Under the pieces are notes generated by a model. The model made no database searches, was not told the origin of the DNA, and saw nothing but the letters and a program-made list of their open reading frames with translations. Position numbers and translations under genes: made by a program. A DNA stretch of 64,000 bases from Marinobacter salexigens (GTDB lineage: Bacteria > Pseudomonadota > Gammaproteobacteria > Pseudomonadales > Oleiphilaceae): contig NZ_JAHKPV010000019.1 of the NCBI RefSeq assembly GCF_018860765.1, forward strand, positions 1-64,000, in the 5' to 3' direction. How positions within the stretch are numbered: the stretch's first letter is position 1; each line of letters begins with the position of its first letter. Below are positions 39,695 to 48,400 of the stretch, one piece after another.

Positions 39695-40316
39695 GCTGAA
39701 AACGCGCCCAATCCTCCGGCTCATCCACATCCCAACGGGGCTCCAGCAAACCAACGCTGAGCCCCATTTTTTTGATTTGCTCGCAGGTTTGTTCCAGAGC
39801 GCTACCGGTACCCCATTCAACACCATCGAGCATATGCGGAACCACCCGGCGAGCGCCAATGAGCACATAACCACCGTCGTCTGACGGGCCCAACACCACA
39901 TCATAGTCTTCCAGACAACCCACGGCCTGCCGAACATAGCCCGGATCAACGGAAGGGCAATCACTACCTACAATCAGCGCCAAACGGTGTGACGCCAACC
40001 CAACTGCAAGGGCATTGAACATGCGATCACCCAGATTCATACCTTGCTGAACCCGCTGCTCTACGCCTCGCTGTTCAATGGCCTGCACAACCTCTTGTGC
40101 AACTTCCGGAACGGGCTCTAATTCCCTGTCCCACCAGAATTGCACAGCAAAGCCAGAATCATCCAAGTTTTCCAGCACTGCAAACGTGAGTGCCACGTGC
40201 GCACGCAGAGCGCCTGAAACACCCAGAGCTGGGATAAGGCGGGTTTTCACCCGGCCTGCTTCCGGCCACTTAGCGAATTGCATCACCACTGCATCAGCGG
40301 ACTTATTCTTTGCCAT
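39681..40316 (-). CDS. TIGR04282 family glycosyltransferase-like protein
   Basis: A 211-residue protein of the DUF2064/TIGR04282 family, which has a nucleotide-sugar transferase fold. Seen: VVMQFAKWPEAGRVKTRL at the start (the KTRL nucleotide-binding region), GDRMFNA, the DxD-like region IVGSDCPSVDPGYV, and GPSDDGGYVLIG. Members beside TIGR04283 proteins have been linked to arsenosugar synthesis in some bacteria, but no radical SAM arsenic enzyme is seen here. The ATG at 40316 lies within the end of the partner gene (14-bp overlap), so the two are translated together. Its 3' end overlaps the M16 protease gene. Confidence 0.85.
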   Translation of the reverse strand: MAKNKSADAVVMQFAKWPEAGRVKTRLIPALGVSGALRAHVALTFAVLENLDDSGFAVQFWWDRELEPVPEVAQEVVQAIEQRGVEQRVQQGMNLGDRMFNALAVGLASHRLALIVGSDCPSVDPGYVRQAVGCLEDYDVVLGPSDDGGYVLIGARRVVPHMLDGVEWGTGSALEQTCEQIKKMGLSVGLLEPRWDVDEPEDWARFQLTLK

Positions 40317-41022
40317 TGCGAACATCCGAACGGTAAGCGTGGACGAGATTTTCTGGCGAGTCACCGCGCCAATAGCGCCAGCGCAAACGCCACATTAAAA
40401 AGATGGTGCGCCAAGTGCCTCCCTGCTCCCAACGGCGGCTATCCGTTGTAACCGGTTCTCGAATACAAAAGGGGCGGGATATCAACCCGAGCCTGCGAGT
40501 AAATTCAATGTCTTCCATAATAGGCAAAGGCTCAAACCCACCCAAAGCCTCAAACACTTCTCTGCGCACAAACAGCGCTTGATCGCCCGTGCATATACCC
40601 GTTAACCGCGAACGCTGATTCATAAACCAAGCAATCACACGGAACATCACACCCCGACCGCTCAGGCGCACATCAAAACGCCCCCAAGCGTTGTCGCTGT
40701 GAACAAACTTACTCAGCTCGCTCAATGCACTTGAGGGAAGACGGGTATCCGCGTGTAAAAACAGCAGCAGGTTGCCTTTCACTGCTGGCCGGGCAACAGA
40801 CGCGCCAGCATTCATCTGAACGGCCCTACCCTTCCCCGATTGAACCACCCGGTCCGCAAGAGGCTGCGCCAGTTTGGCCGTGCCATCGGTGCTTCCAGCA
40901 TCCACAACGATAAGCTCATGGCCAGCAGTACGTAACGGCTGCAGCGCTTCAAGCGTTGCCACAATACTGGCTGACTCCATCCATACAGGCACGACAATAC
41001 TTAGTGAAAAGAGTTCAGACAA
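40303..41022 (-). CDS. TIGR04283 family glycosyltransferase (GT2 fold)
   Basis: A 239-residue GT-A glycosyltransferase of the TIGR04283 family. Motifs: LSIVVPVWMESASIV, the VVDAGSTDGTAKLA donor-binding segment, the DxD-type LLFLHADTRLP and the acceptor-side GGFEPLPIMEDIEFTRRL, where ED is the usual catalytic position. The start used is a TTG at 41022 with GGGAG 6 bp upstream; the longer frame to 41058 adds residues outside the domain. First gene of the pair with the TIGR04282 gene. The sugar and acceptor cannot be deduced. It lies about 85 bp to the left of tRNA-Arg, which is read the other way. Confidence 0.86.
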   Translation of the reverse strand: MSELFSLSIVVPVWMESASIVATLEALQPLRTAGHELIVVDAGSTDGTAKLAQPLADRVVQSGKGRAVQMNAGASVARPAVKGNLLLFLHADTRLPSSALSELSKFVHSDNAWGRFDVRLSGRGVMFRVIAWFMNQRSRLTGICTGDQALFVRREVFEALGGFEPLPIMEDIEFTRRLGLISRPFCIREPVTTDSRRWEQGGTWRTIFLMWRLRWRYWRGDSPENLVHAYRSDVRNGKE

Positions 41023-41108
41023 ACGCCACTCCCAAACAAACAGAAAACTCGGTAACACCTTGAGCCATAAGCTTCAGGCCGTTATCATACCGACCTTCTC
41101 AAAGAAGC

Positions 41109-41185
41109 GCCTTCGTAGCTCATCTGGATAGAGCGTCCCCCTCCTAAGGGGAAGGTAGCAGGTTCGAGTCCTGCCGAGGGCACCA
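41109..41185 (+). tRNA. tRNA-Arg (anticodon CCT)
   Basis: A full 77-nt tRNA can be folded. The acceptor GCCTTCG (41109-41115) pairs with CGAGGGC (41175-41181), with one G-T pair, then discriminator A and an encoded CCA (41183-41185). The D arm is TAGCTC...GAGC; the anticodon stem TCCCC/GGGGA encloses loop CTCCTAA with anticodon CCT, reading AGG arginine codons. The T arm has GGTTCGAGTCC. Its 3' end marks the left border of the accessory stretch to its right. Confidence 0.95.
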
Positions 41186-41303
41186 GTTCCCCCTTCCGCA
41201 CCAACCCACAAGCCACGACAAACCTCTGTTTTTAAACACACTTCCCCCCTCCTTATCGTTCCAAAACATTCCACCCCAACCTACACATCCTGAGGGTACG
41301 TTT

Positions 41304-41327
41304 GGGGTGCACACTGAAATGCACCCC
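41304..41327. repeat. GGGGTGCA inverted pair downstream of tRNA-Arg
   Basis: GGGGTGCA (41304-41311) and TGCACCCC (41320-41327) are perfect 8-bp inverted copies, 8 bp apart, 119 bp past the tRNA 3' end. There is no T-run, so it is not a clear terminator. Copies of such short repeats beside tRNA genes can be integrase arm sites, but no integrase gene is present, so this is a guess. Confidence 0.35.
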
Positions 41328-41423
41328 GTTAAAGCAGATTTTATACCCCCAAAAAGAGTTTAAGCTCCGCCATGGCTCCCTGTGGGGTCATAGGGTTTGA
41401 CATACCATCACGACCAGATACCC

Positions 41424-43394
41424 TTATTGCTTGCTAATATCCTGTAACCGCTGAGCCAACTCGGTTGAGACAGAGCTCATATTTTTTAGCTCGGTAGCAT
41501 CCTGAGCATTTTGTTCCGATATGCCACGGATGCGCTCAGCCAGTTGGCTAATTTCGTCCGTGACATTGGCTTGTTGTTCCGATGCAGCGGCGATGCTGAC
41601 GGTACGTTCTTTGATATTATCAAAGGCGGTAACGATCCCTTCAAAGCTCGCCTGAACCTGCTGAGCTCTTTTGAGGGATGCCTCAGAGAGATGGCGGCTA
41701 GATTCAATAACCTGAACACCCTGACGAGCAGCATCCTGAAGCTGGTGAATCATGCCATCGATTTCGTTCGCCGACTCCTGTGATTTTGCCGCCAATGAGC
41801 GAACCTCATCGGCGACTACGGCAAAGCCGCGCCCTTGCTCCCCGGCACGGGCAGCTTCAATGGCCGCGTTAAGCGCCAGCAGGTTGGTCTGTTCTGAGAT
41901 GGTTTTTATCACGTCCAGTACCGATCCCACCTGTTGTGAATCGGCGGCCAGCTTATCGATTACCGATGAAGCTTTGCTGAGCGCTTCGGCCAGTTGGTTG
42001 ATGGCCTCACTATTTTCACTAACGACACTGTGCCCGTCCTTAACCAGTTGAGAGGCTTCTTCTGCAGTGTCGGCGGCTGTATTGGTGTTATTTGCTACTT
42101 CTGATGCACTGGCAGACATTTGATTGATCGCAGAGGCCAGCGTCAGGTTTTCATTCATCTGGTCATTAGCCCGATCATTCAGGGTATTACTCAGTGCTTG
42201 AAGGTTGTCGGCGCCAGCTTTCACACTGTTTGCCTCTGCTGCAATGTGGTCAAGAGTAGCTTCCAGATGATCTCCGTACTCGTTAACAGCTTTTCGTAGA
42301 GCACCAACCTCATCGGCACGTGCGATGGTGAGTTTGCTGCCTCGCTGCCCTTCGCTGAGGCTGTTCACCTGATGGGTCGTTTCCTGAATGCTCCTCAAAA
42401 AACTGCGGCCCAGCAAAACAACCGCTGCCGCAAACAGCACTACCAGAGGCAGCAGTGTGAAGTAAAGGCCTGAACTGACCCGGTTCAGTGCTGACAGGGC
42501 GGTAGACTCCGGAAGAATCATTGCAACGGTCCACTTTTGTTCCTCCAGAGGTACCTGCACAAGTAGAGATCTGTCCCCATCAACAACACCCTCAGGCAGG
42601 TAGGTTTGCTGCGTAGTATTCAATGCTGTTTTTAACGGAGTCAGGTCTGAGTATTCGCCGACCGCATCATCCAGAGTTTTCATGTTGAGGTTTTTTGAAC
42701 GTATATCGGGAAAAGAGACAATCCGTCCAGTTTGGTCGATGACCAGACTGTATCCACCGGTCACTTTGTTCTGACTCTCCAGTCGGTCGTTCAGACCAGC
42801 CAGCATCAAATCAATCGTCGCAACACCCCAGAACTGACCACCACGTCGGATTGATACGGTGCAGGTTACCATTGGCATGCCGGATACAGCATCTTGGTAG
42901 GCTTCAGACCAGACACACTTTCCAGAGGAGAGATTCCGGCCCGTCGTATACCAGCCTTCATTGTGATAGCCCGAGCCACCGGGGTCGTTGTAATCATCCA
43001 GTAACTCCAGCTCACCTTCAGTATTGCGGGCCCAGAACAACGAATCTCTATCTTTACCCAGTGTCAGCTTGCCCGGCTCTGGCCATATGCCGCCGCCGGC
43101 AATCAAAGCATTACCATAATGGTCAACAACTGGGGCCAACTCCTTGATAAACAGATCTTTCTCCAATGGCAGAGTTTCTGACAGAGCTGCCAGTGTGCTT
43201 GTCAGCACAGCCGCCTCTTGGAGGGTTGTTTCAATTTTGCTCTTGGTATTGTTTACCGTTTGGTTGGCACTGGCTATGGCCTGCGCCTCAAGCTCCGGAT
43301 GGGCTATAAGAGTCATAACCAGATAGATTGTAATAAAAGCCGCCACAAGAAGGCTTACACCTAACAGCTGTATCTTTCGGTTCAGGGTTAACAT
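41424..43394 (-). CDS. Methyl-accepting chemotaxis protein, dCache sensor
   Basis: A 656-residue chemoreceptor. It has one membrane helix near residues 9-30 ([16 protein letters not shown]), a long periplasmic region (about 35-275) with the dCache pattern, including [17 protein letters not shown] and [12 protein letters not shown] with VATIDLML near the end, a second helix near 285-305 ([19 protein letters not shown]), a HAMP domain, and a cytoplasmic signalling domain whose hairpin tip is [20 protein letters not shown]. dCache domains often bind amino acids, amines or organic acids; the ligand here cannot be told. ATG 43394 with GAGGA upstream. It is the first gene right of tRNA-Arg. Confidence 0.92.
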   Translation of the reverse strand: MLTLNRKIQLLGVSLLVAAFITIYLVMTLIAHPELEAQAIASANQTVNNTKSKIETTLQEAAVLTSTLAALSETLPLEKDLFIKELAPVVDHYGNALIAGGGIWPEPGKLTLGKDRDSLFWARNTEGELELLDDYNDPGGSGYHNEGWYTTGRNLSSGKCVWSEAYQDAVSGMPMVTCTVSIRRGGQFWGVATIDLMLAGLNDRLESQNKVTGGYSLVIDQTGRIVSFPDIRSKNLNMKTLDDAVGEYSDLTPLKTALNTTQQTYLPEGVVDGDRSLLVQVPLEEQKWTVAMILPESTALSALNRVSSGLYFTLLPLVVLFAAAVVLLGRSFLRSIQETTHQVNSLSEGQRGSKLTIARADEVGALRKAVNEYGDHLEATLDHIAAEANSVKAGADNLQALSNTLNDRANDQMNENLTLASAINQMSASASEVANNTNTAADTAEEASQLVKDGHSVVSENSEAINQLAEALSKASSVIDKLAADSQQVGSVLDVIKTISEQTNLLALNAAIEAARAGEQGRGFAVVADEVRSLAAKSQESANEIDGMIHQLQDAARQGVQVIESSRHLSEASLKRAQQVQASFEGIVTAFDNIKERTVSIAAASEQQANVTDEISQLAERIRGISEQNAQDATELKNMSSVSTELAQRLQDISKQ

Positions 43395-43574
43395 AGGAGT
43401 CCTCAAGGCGATTACGTTGGCGCTGCTTACAATCAACAGTCTAGGCGGGCTACCAGTATTTTGAAAATATAAACTATCCGATAAGAATCGATATTATTCT
43501 TATATAACAACCCTTAAGGAGGTGCCCCCCCGGAGCTGAACGCAAGGCACTGCGCAAAAGCTCCGTCCCTGCCC

Positions 43575-44465
43575 CTACACTCCCACCGGAAGCGCCGACA
43601 CGAGAAAGTCCACCAACGCCCTCACCTTAGGCGTAACAAACTTGCGGGTGGGATAGACCGCGTAAACGCCCAATACAACTGAGCAGTATTCCGGCATCAA
43701 CTCGACCAGTCGACCGGCATCCAGATCGTCCTGCACAAGGAAGCTAGGCTGATGGATCACGCCTTGGTGTGCCACGGCCGCGGCACAGCAGGTTTCGCCG
43801 TTGTTGGCCTGCATCCAGGGGCGTACGCGCGTGCTCACTCGCCCGTCTGGAGTTTCAAAGTGCCAGTCGTTGCCGGTGGCCAGATTGCTGTAGGCAATGA
43901 TCTTGTGATGGCTCAGGTCCTCGGGATGTTCTGGCGCACCGTGAACGCTGAGGTACTCAGGGGATGCACAAACAACAAGCCGCGTGGTGGTGAGGCGCCG
44001 GCTAACCAGGGTGGAATTTCTCAGGCTGGCGATGCGAATGGCCAAGTCGAAGCCTTCTTCAACGATATCCACAATGCGGTCGGACAAGTCGATGTTGAGC
44101 TCCACATCCGGGTATTTGCCATGGAACTGCCCCCACAGGGGCGCCAGATGGCGAATGCCGAAACTCACTGGGGCGTTGATACGCAACACACCTTTGGCGA
44201 CGCCGCTGCGTGAGGTCAGTTCTGCCTCTGCCTCTTCCACCCCCGCCAGCAACTCACGACAACGCACGTAGAACACTTCCCCTTCCGCAGTTAGCGACAG
44301 TCGCCGGGTAGTGCGGTGCAGTAGTCGCACCCCAAGCCGGGATTCGAGTTCACCGATGTATCGGGATACAGCGGCTTTCGACATACCCATTGTCTCTGAT
44401 GCGGCAACAAAGCTGTTTTCGTTCACCACGGCACAGAAGGTCTGCATCTCAAGCAATCGATCCAT
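43575..44465 (-). CDS. LysR family transcriptional regulator
   Basis: A 296-residue LysR regulator. The N-terminal winged helix-turn-helix (about 1-60) reads MQTFCAVVNENSFVAASETM then SKAAVSRYIGELESRLGVRLL; the rest is the effector-binding domain, with the typical SFGIRHLAPLWGQFH and DLSDRIVDIVEEGFDLAIRI. It is divergent from the DoxX-dioxygenase pair across 117 bp that carry a LysR-type dyad, so it likely controls them and itself. Inducer unknown. Relatives with this arrangement often sense redox-active or aromatic compounds. Confidence 0.9.
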   Translation of the reverse strand: MDRLLEMQTFCAVVNENSFVAASETMGMSKAAVSRYIGELESRLGVRLLHRTTRRLSLTAEGEVFYVRCRELLAGVEEAEAELTSRSGVAKGVLRINAPVSFGIRHLAPLWGQFHGKYPDVELNIDLSDRIVDIVEEGFDLAIRIASLRNSTLVSRRLTTTRLVVCASPEYLSVHGAPEHPEDLSHHKIIAYSNLATGNDWHFETPDGRVSTRVRPWMQANNGETCCAAAVAHQGVIHQPSFLVQDDLDAGRLVELMPEYCSVVLGVYAVYPTRKFVTPKVRALVDFLVSALPVGV

Positions 44466-44472
44466 TTAATTG

Positions 44473-44486
44473 TTCCATTTATTGAA
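44473..44486. promoter_or_regulatory. Possible LysR box
   Basis: TTC-N8-GAA dyad (TTCCATTTATTGAA), which fits the T-N11-A LysR pattern, lies 8 bp upstream of the LysR start and about 97 bp from the doxX start. It is AT-rich and in the right gap, but short. Confidence 0.4.
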
Positions 44487-44582
44487 ACAGTAAATTCGGC
44501 AAATGCATGTTTATCCCAAAATTCGATACTCGTAAAGTATCCCCATGCTCAAAGCACGCCTCACACACAAGGAAACCCGATC

Positions 44583-45020
44583 ATGAACAACGCATTCGTC
44601 AACAAACTGCTCGACACCAACGCGGGCTGGGGCGCTCTTGCCCTGCGCATCCCTGTCGGCATTATCTTCGCCGCCCACGGCGCCCAGAAGCTGTTCGGCT
44701 GGTTCGGCGGCTACGGTCTTGAAGGCACCGGGCAATGGATGGACTCCATCGGCCTGAGCCCAGGTTACCACATGGCCCTTCTGGCTGGTGGCACCGAATT
44801 TCTGGGTGGCCTGACACTGATCATCGGCCTGCTGGTTCGCCCTGCCAGTGCAGCGCTGGCCTTTGCGATGTTAATTGCCATCGTCAGCGTGCATTTCCAA
44901 AACGGCCTGTTTATGAGCAACAACGGCTATGAATTCGCGCTGGTATTACTGGCGGCTTCTGTTTCGATGCTGTTCAGCTGCGCCGGGCGCGCTTCCGTTG
45001 ATCGCTTGGTAAGGAAATAA
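44583..45020 (+). CDS. DoxX family membrane protein
   Basis: A 145-residue four-helix inner-membrane protein of the DoxX/DoxD-like family. The conserved opening LALRIPVGIIFAAHGAQKLFGWFGG and the later FLGGLTLIIGLLVRPASAALAF match (each cut to its core). Members link to quinone or thiosulfate redox in some organisms, but most are of unknown role. Ribosome site AAGGAAA. Its stop is followed after 15 bp by the dioxygenase gene, so the two form an operon facing the LysR gene. No signal peptide separate from helix 1. Confidence 0.88.
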   Translation: MNNAFVNKLLDTNAGWGALALRIPVGIIFAAHGAQKLFGWFGGYGLEGTGQWMDSIGLSPGYHMALLAGGTEFLGGLTLIIGLLVRPASAALAFAMLIAIVSVHFQNGLFMSNNGYEFALVLLAASVSMLFSCAGRASVDRLVRK

Positions 45021-45035
45021 CAGGAGTAACACGCC

Positions 45036-45809
45036 ATGACCAGCCTGTTTGTATCCCACGGCGCTCCCACCTTCGCACTTGAACCGGGTCTGGCAGGCCC
45101 AGCCCTCTCGCAGCTTGGAAAGGAACTGCCCCGACCGAACGCAGTACTGGTGGTGTCTCCACACTGGATGACGCCTGAGGTGCGGGTGGGTCTGGCGCAA
45201 ACGCCGGGCACTATCCACGACTTCCGGGGCTTTGAACCCGCCTTGTACAAACTGGAATACCCTGCGCATGGTCATCCAATGCTCGCGAAGAGGGCGCTGT
45301 CGCTGCTGGATAAAGCCGGATGGCAGCCGATGGCGGACGTTCATCGCGGCTTGGACCACGGCGCCTGGGTGCCAATGACGTACCTCTATCCCGATGCCTC
45401 CGTGCCGGTGTTTCAGGTGTCACTGCCAGCAAACCTTGATAGTCACTCTGCGTACCAAATGGGCCAGATTCTGGCGCCACTGCAAGAGGAAGGTGTATTG
45501 GTCGTCGGCTCGGGCAGTCTGACTCATAACCTGTACGAAGTGCGCTGGAAAGACAACAGCGGTGCAGAGTATGCAAAGGCGTTTAGCCAGTGGATTCGTG
45601 AAGCCGTTCTGGAAAACGATCAGGCAAGCCTGATAAACGCCATGGCCCTCGCACCATATGCAAAGCGAGCGCACCCCACCAGTGAGCATTTCCTGCCCCT
45701 GCTGTTTGCATTGGGTGCCGCCGGCCCCAATGCGCGGGGCTCAGTTATTGAAGGCGGCATTGAGCACGGCGTACTGTCGATGGATTCTTTTATATTTCAG
45801 AAGGGATAG
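45036..45809 (+). CDS. LigB-type (class III) extradiol ring-cleavage dioxygenase
   Basis: A 257-residue member of the DODA/YgiD family of metal-dependent extradiol dioxygenases, which open catechol-like rings such as 4,5-DOPA. The metal-ligand His is in the opening SLFVSHGAPTFALEPG, another in HRGLDHGAWVPMTYLYPDA and a third in VVGSGSLTHNLYEV; the family HGxP motif is clear. The ring substrate is not given by sequence. ATG 45036 with CAGGAG upstream, 15 bp after doxX. The set LysR, DoxX, dioxygenase looks like a small aromatic or quinone detoxification unit, which is inference from neighbours. Confidence 0.9.
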   Translation: MTSLFVSHGAPTFALEPGLAGPALSQLGKELPRPNAVLVVSPHWMTPEVRVGLAQTPGTIHDFRGFEPALYKLEYPAHGHPMLAKRALSLLDKAGWQPMADVHRGLDHGAWVPMTYLYPDASVPVFQVSLPANLDSHSAYQMGQILAPLQEEGVLVVGSGSLTHNLYEVRWKDNSGAEYAKAFSQWIREAVLENDQASLINAMALAPYAKRAHPTSEHFLPLLFALGAAGPNARGSVIEGGIEHGVLSMDSFIFQKG

Positions 45810-45836
45810 AAGGCTGTATCAGGATTCCGGCACTCA

Positions 45837-45951
45837 CAGGCGGAGGATATCGGCCCGTTCAAATTGAGTGACCTCGTGGTCCTGCCGGGCCAACAGGATG
45901 GTGGAGGCGAGCCCGGCGTTATCCTAGCCGTGGTGGCGAACCTTGCGGCGC
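45837..45951 (-). pseudogene. Relic of a FAD-dependent monooxygenase N-terminus
   Basis: Read on the minus strand directly after the WYL regulator's stop, codons from GTG 45951 give RKVRHHG-stop-DNAGLASTILLARQ (the run is cut) and then HEVTQFERADILRL before a stop at 45834-45836. This lines up with the FAD-binding opening RKVLIIGGGIAGLAS...LLARQGHEVTLFERA of flavin monooxygenases, with TAG where a glycine codon is expected. Only about 38 codons remain, so the gene is dead. It was probably the downstream partner of the WYL regulator. Confidence 0.6.
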
Positions 45952-45953
45952 AC

Positions 45954-46901
45954 TCATTCACAACAGGCAAGCAACCGCGTGGCGTGCGCCCGCAAGGCAT
46001 CTTTCAAGCCATCGGGCTTCAGAACAGTAAACTGGAACGGGAGGTGCATCACACGCCAGGCAAACCACTCGAGACTGTCGGTTTGTGTCGTAAACAGCAG
46101 GCCATCATCGCACTGTTCGAACCCCTCCGCACAAAAACCAAATACTGCTGCGGCAGACTCATGGTTCGTATGCAGCACCAGAGCAACCTCGTGGGTTCCG
46201 CTCCAGGACATGAAGCTCTCGCTCAGGAAATCCGCCGCGTCAAAACCCGATGGTCGCTGGAAGGTTGGCGTTAAGAGGCGAACATTACTGATTCGATCCA
46301 GCCGGAACGACCGCATGGCCTGCCTGAGATGACAAAAGCCTGTGAGATACCAGCGACCCTGTCGAAACACTAGCCCATACGGATCAACGCTGCGGTCAAT
46401 CCCGCCCTGCTTCGGGGAATGGTAGGTAAACCCGACCGAACGCATCGCTTCAGTGGCTACGGTCAGCGTTTGCAAGGCACGGTCGTCCAGACTGGGCTCG
46501 CCACGGGGCAGGATTACCCGGGTAGTCTCGCTAACACCGCGTACCCGCTTTTTCAGGTTGGCCGGCATCACCCGTTCCAGTTTCGCCTGCACACTGGCAA
46601 TCGCTGGCGCCGCGTCCGTCAGCCCAAGTTGCCGTGCCGCCAGCAAACCCAGCGACACCGCCAACGTTTCTTCCTCTGTGAACATCATCGGCGGTAATTT
46701 GAAGCCGGCGACCAACCGGTAGCCCCCATAGCGCCCTTGCTCCGTCATGACCGGAATACCCAGGTCTTCGAGAACGGTGATGTAGCGCCGGATCGTCCGG
46801 CGATCCACGCCCAACCGTTCAGCTAGCTCGGCACCGCCGATTTGGCCATGGGTCTGCAACAACTCCAGCACGGTTAATACGCGGGTAGTGGGACCAGACA
46901 T
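45954..46901 (-). CDS. YafY/PafC-type WYL-domain transcriptional regulator
   Basis: A 315-residue regulator with an N-terminal HTH_11 domain (about 5-60, RVLTVLELLQTHGQIGGAEL then RLGVDRRTIRRYITVLEDLG) and a WYL domain (about 140-215) with the conserved YGLVFRQGRWYLTGFCHLR and FRLDRISNVRLL. WYL proteins often sense small ligands or nucleic acids. It faces the GST gene across 150 bp. Directly after its stop there is a relic of a flavin monooxygenase, which suggests the operon it once headed has been lost in part. The start is an ATG at 46901 with a good AGGAAGGCGACA upstream. Confidence 0.9.
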   Translation of the reverse strand: MSGPTTRVLTVLELLQTHGQIGGAELAERLGVDRRTIRRYITVLEDLGIPVMTEQGRYGGYRLVAGFKLPPMMFTEEETLAVSLGLLAARQLGLTDAAPAIASVQAKLERVMPANLKKRVRGVSETTRVILPRGEPSLDDRALQTLTVATEAMRSVGFTYHSPKQGGIDRSVDPYGLVFRQGRWYLTGFCHLRQAMRSFRLDRISNVRLLTPTFQRPSGFDAADFLSESFMSWSGTHEVALVLHTNHESAAAVFGFCAEGFEQCDDGLLFTTQTDSLEWFAWRVMHLPFQFTVLKPDGLKDALRAHATRLLACCE

Positions 46902-47052
46902 TGTCGCCTTCCTCTTAGCAGTCTTTTCCGATGGGTGACATTAAATATGCATAGTCCCATTTATTTAGGACAGATATTCGCCTATTTGCACATTAATCTG
47001 CCCCCGCAGTATCCAAAACCACTATAAACACTGGCTTGAAAAGGAGATCAAC

Positions 47053-47688
47053 ATGTCAGAACTCACGTTTTACTCTCACCCCATGTCACGCGGTCGCGTT
47101 GTTCGCTGGATGCTTGAAGAGGTTGGAGTTTCGTACGCGGTAGAGACGATGAATTTCGGTCGGGATATGAAAGCCCCAGAATATCTGGCCATCAACCCCA
47201 TGGGCAAGGTGCCAGCCATCAAACACGGCAATACCGTGGTGACCGAAGTGGCGGCCATCTGCGCCTATCTGGCGGACCAGTTTCCGGACAAGGGTCTGGC
47301 GCCAAGGCCACAATCCCTAGAACGCGGGCCCTATTACCGCTGGATGTTTTTCATCGCTGGTCCCTTCGAGATGGCCACCAGTGCCTTGGCCTACGGCTGG
47401 AAAATCGATAGCAGTAACGCCCAGTCCGTCGGCTGCGGCCTTATGGAGGACAGCATCAATACTCTAGAGAAAGAGCTAGGCCAGAGACCCTATATCTGTG
47501 GTGATCAGTTTACCGCTGCGGATGTACTGGTCAGCAGCTACCTCCGCTGGGCAATGGTGCAGAAGAATATTCCGCCGAACGACGTCTTTCAGGACTACAT
47601 CAATCGCACCGAAGGTCGGCCTGCAGCGAAACGTGCTAATGAATTGGATAATGCTCTGGCTGAGACGATAAAGGCGGTCGAAACCTGA
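47053..47688 (+). CDS. Glutathione S-transferase family protein
   Basis: A 211-residue GST. The N-terminal thioredoxin-like domain reads LTFYSHPMSRGRVVRWMLEE, with an MGKVPAIKHG cis-proline segment and TEVAAICAYLAD for glutathione binding; the C-terminal helical domain holds YICGDQFTAADVLVSSYL. A Ser rather than Tyr is the likely catalytic residue near position 12. Substrate is unknown; such proteins mostly detoxify electrophiles. AAGGAG precedes the ATG. It faces the WYL regulator and is followed by a dead LysR fragment on the other strand, so it may have been controlled by a LysR regulator in the past. Confidence 0.9.
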   Translation: MSELTFYSHPMSRGRVVRWMLEEVGVSYAVETMNFGRDMKAPEYLAINPMGKVPAIKHGNTVVTEVAAICAYLADQFPDKGLAPRPQSLERGPYYRWMFFIAGPFEMATSALAYGWKIDSSNAQSVGCGLMEDSINTLEKELGQRPYICGDQFTAADVLVSSYLRWAMVQKNIPPNDVFQDYINRTEGRPAAKRANELDNALAETIKAVET

Positions 47689-47695
47689 GGTTCAG

Positions 47696-48062
47696 TCAGA
47701 CTGAGGCAGCCGGCGATAGCGAACACAATCCGCCGGGTACATTCCGTACCCAATCGCGGATGGCCAGTATCGTCGGATTCTGCTGGCGGCTTTCCGGGTA
47801 CACCAAGTAGAAGGGTTTGCCTTCCAGTTCTGGGCCGAACGGCTGCATCAGGCACCCTTCGGCCAACTCATCCACAATCAACGTCCGGCTCATCAACGCT
47901 ACGCCCTGACCACCCACGGCGGTGGAGATGGCGTGGGTTTCGTCCGAAACCACCAACCCGGCACTGACATCCAGCCCATCTATTCCCGTCTGTTTCTGCC
48001 AACCAATCCAATCTATCGGGTCGGCTATGGTCTGGTGAACAGGACGCCGGTTTGGTCGAAGC
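47696..48062 (-). pseudogene. LysR regulator, C-terminal fragment
   Basis: Only the effector-binding half of a LysR (GcvA-like) regulator remains, from DPIDWIGWQKQTGIDG to the C-terminus, including LVVSDETHAISTAVGGQG and GVALMSRTLIVDELAEG. The helix-turn-helix is missing; the frame runs out at about 48062, where an IS3-family transposase fragment starts on the other strand. The insertion or a deletion around it explains the loss. The ORF's apparent N-terminus (48063-48163) is transposase DNA read backwards. Confidence 0.78.
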
Positions 48063-48069
48063 CAAGAAG

Positions 48070-48395
48070 AGCATAAACTCAAGGCATATAAGAGGCTATA
48101 AAGCGCCGAGGATGATAGCCGGAAGACCGTCAATTCTGGCCCCAAAAAAACTCCAACGTGCATTCACCGTGAGTCGAGCCGATAAAGCCGGGGTAGCCGA
48201 CATCACCTCCATTCGTACCTGACAAGGCTGGCTGTATCTCGCGGTGGTGGTCGATCTGTTCTCCCGCCGTGTGGCGGGTGGGTCCATGAAACAAACGCTG
48301 CACCGGAGCATCGTAGTGGATGCACTGCTGATGGCTATCTGGCATCAACGCCCGAAGGACAAGGTATTGATTCACTCGGATCAAGGCAACCGACA
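48070..48395 (+). pseudogene. IS3-family transposase (OrfB) fragment
   Basis: In the frame from about 48070 the product reads RGYKAPRMIAGRPSILAPKK, then LQRAFTVSRADKAGVADITS, then a TGA at 48220-48222 in place of the expected Trp codon, then QGWLYLAVVVDLFSRRV and DKVLIHSDQG. These are the OrfB DDE-domain segments of IS3-type elements (first D in ADIT, second D in HSDQG). Both ends and the third acid are missing, with no visible terminal repeats, so it is an immobile relic. Confidence 0.82.
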
Positions 48396-48400
48396 AACCC

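Noticed and set aside
45864..46274. Plus-strand frame opposite the WYL regulator's end
   Set aside because: It is the antisense of the regulator and of the flavin monooxygenase relic; the minus-strand reading explains the similarity.
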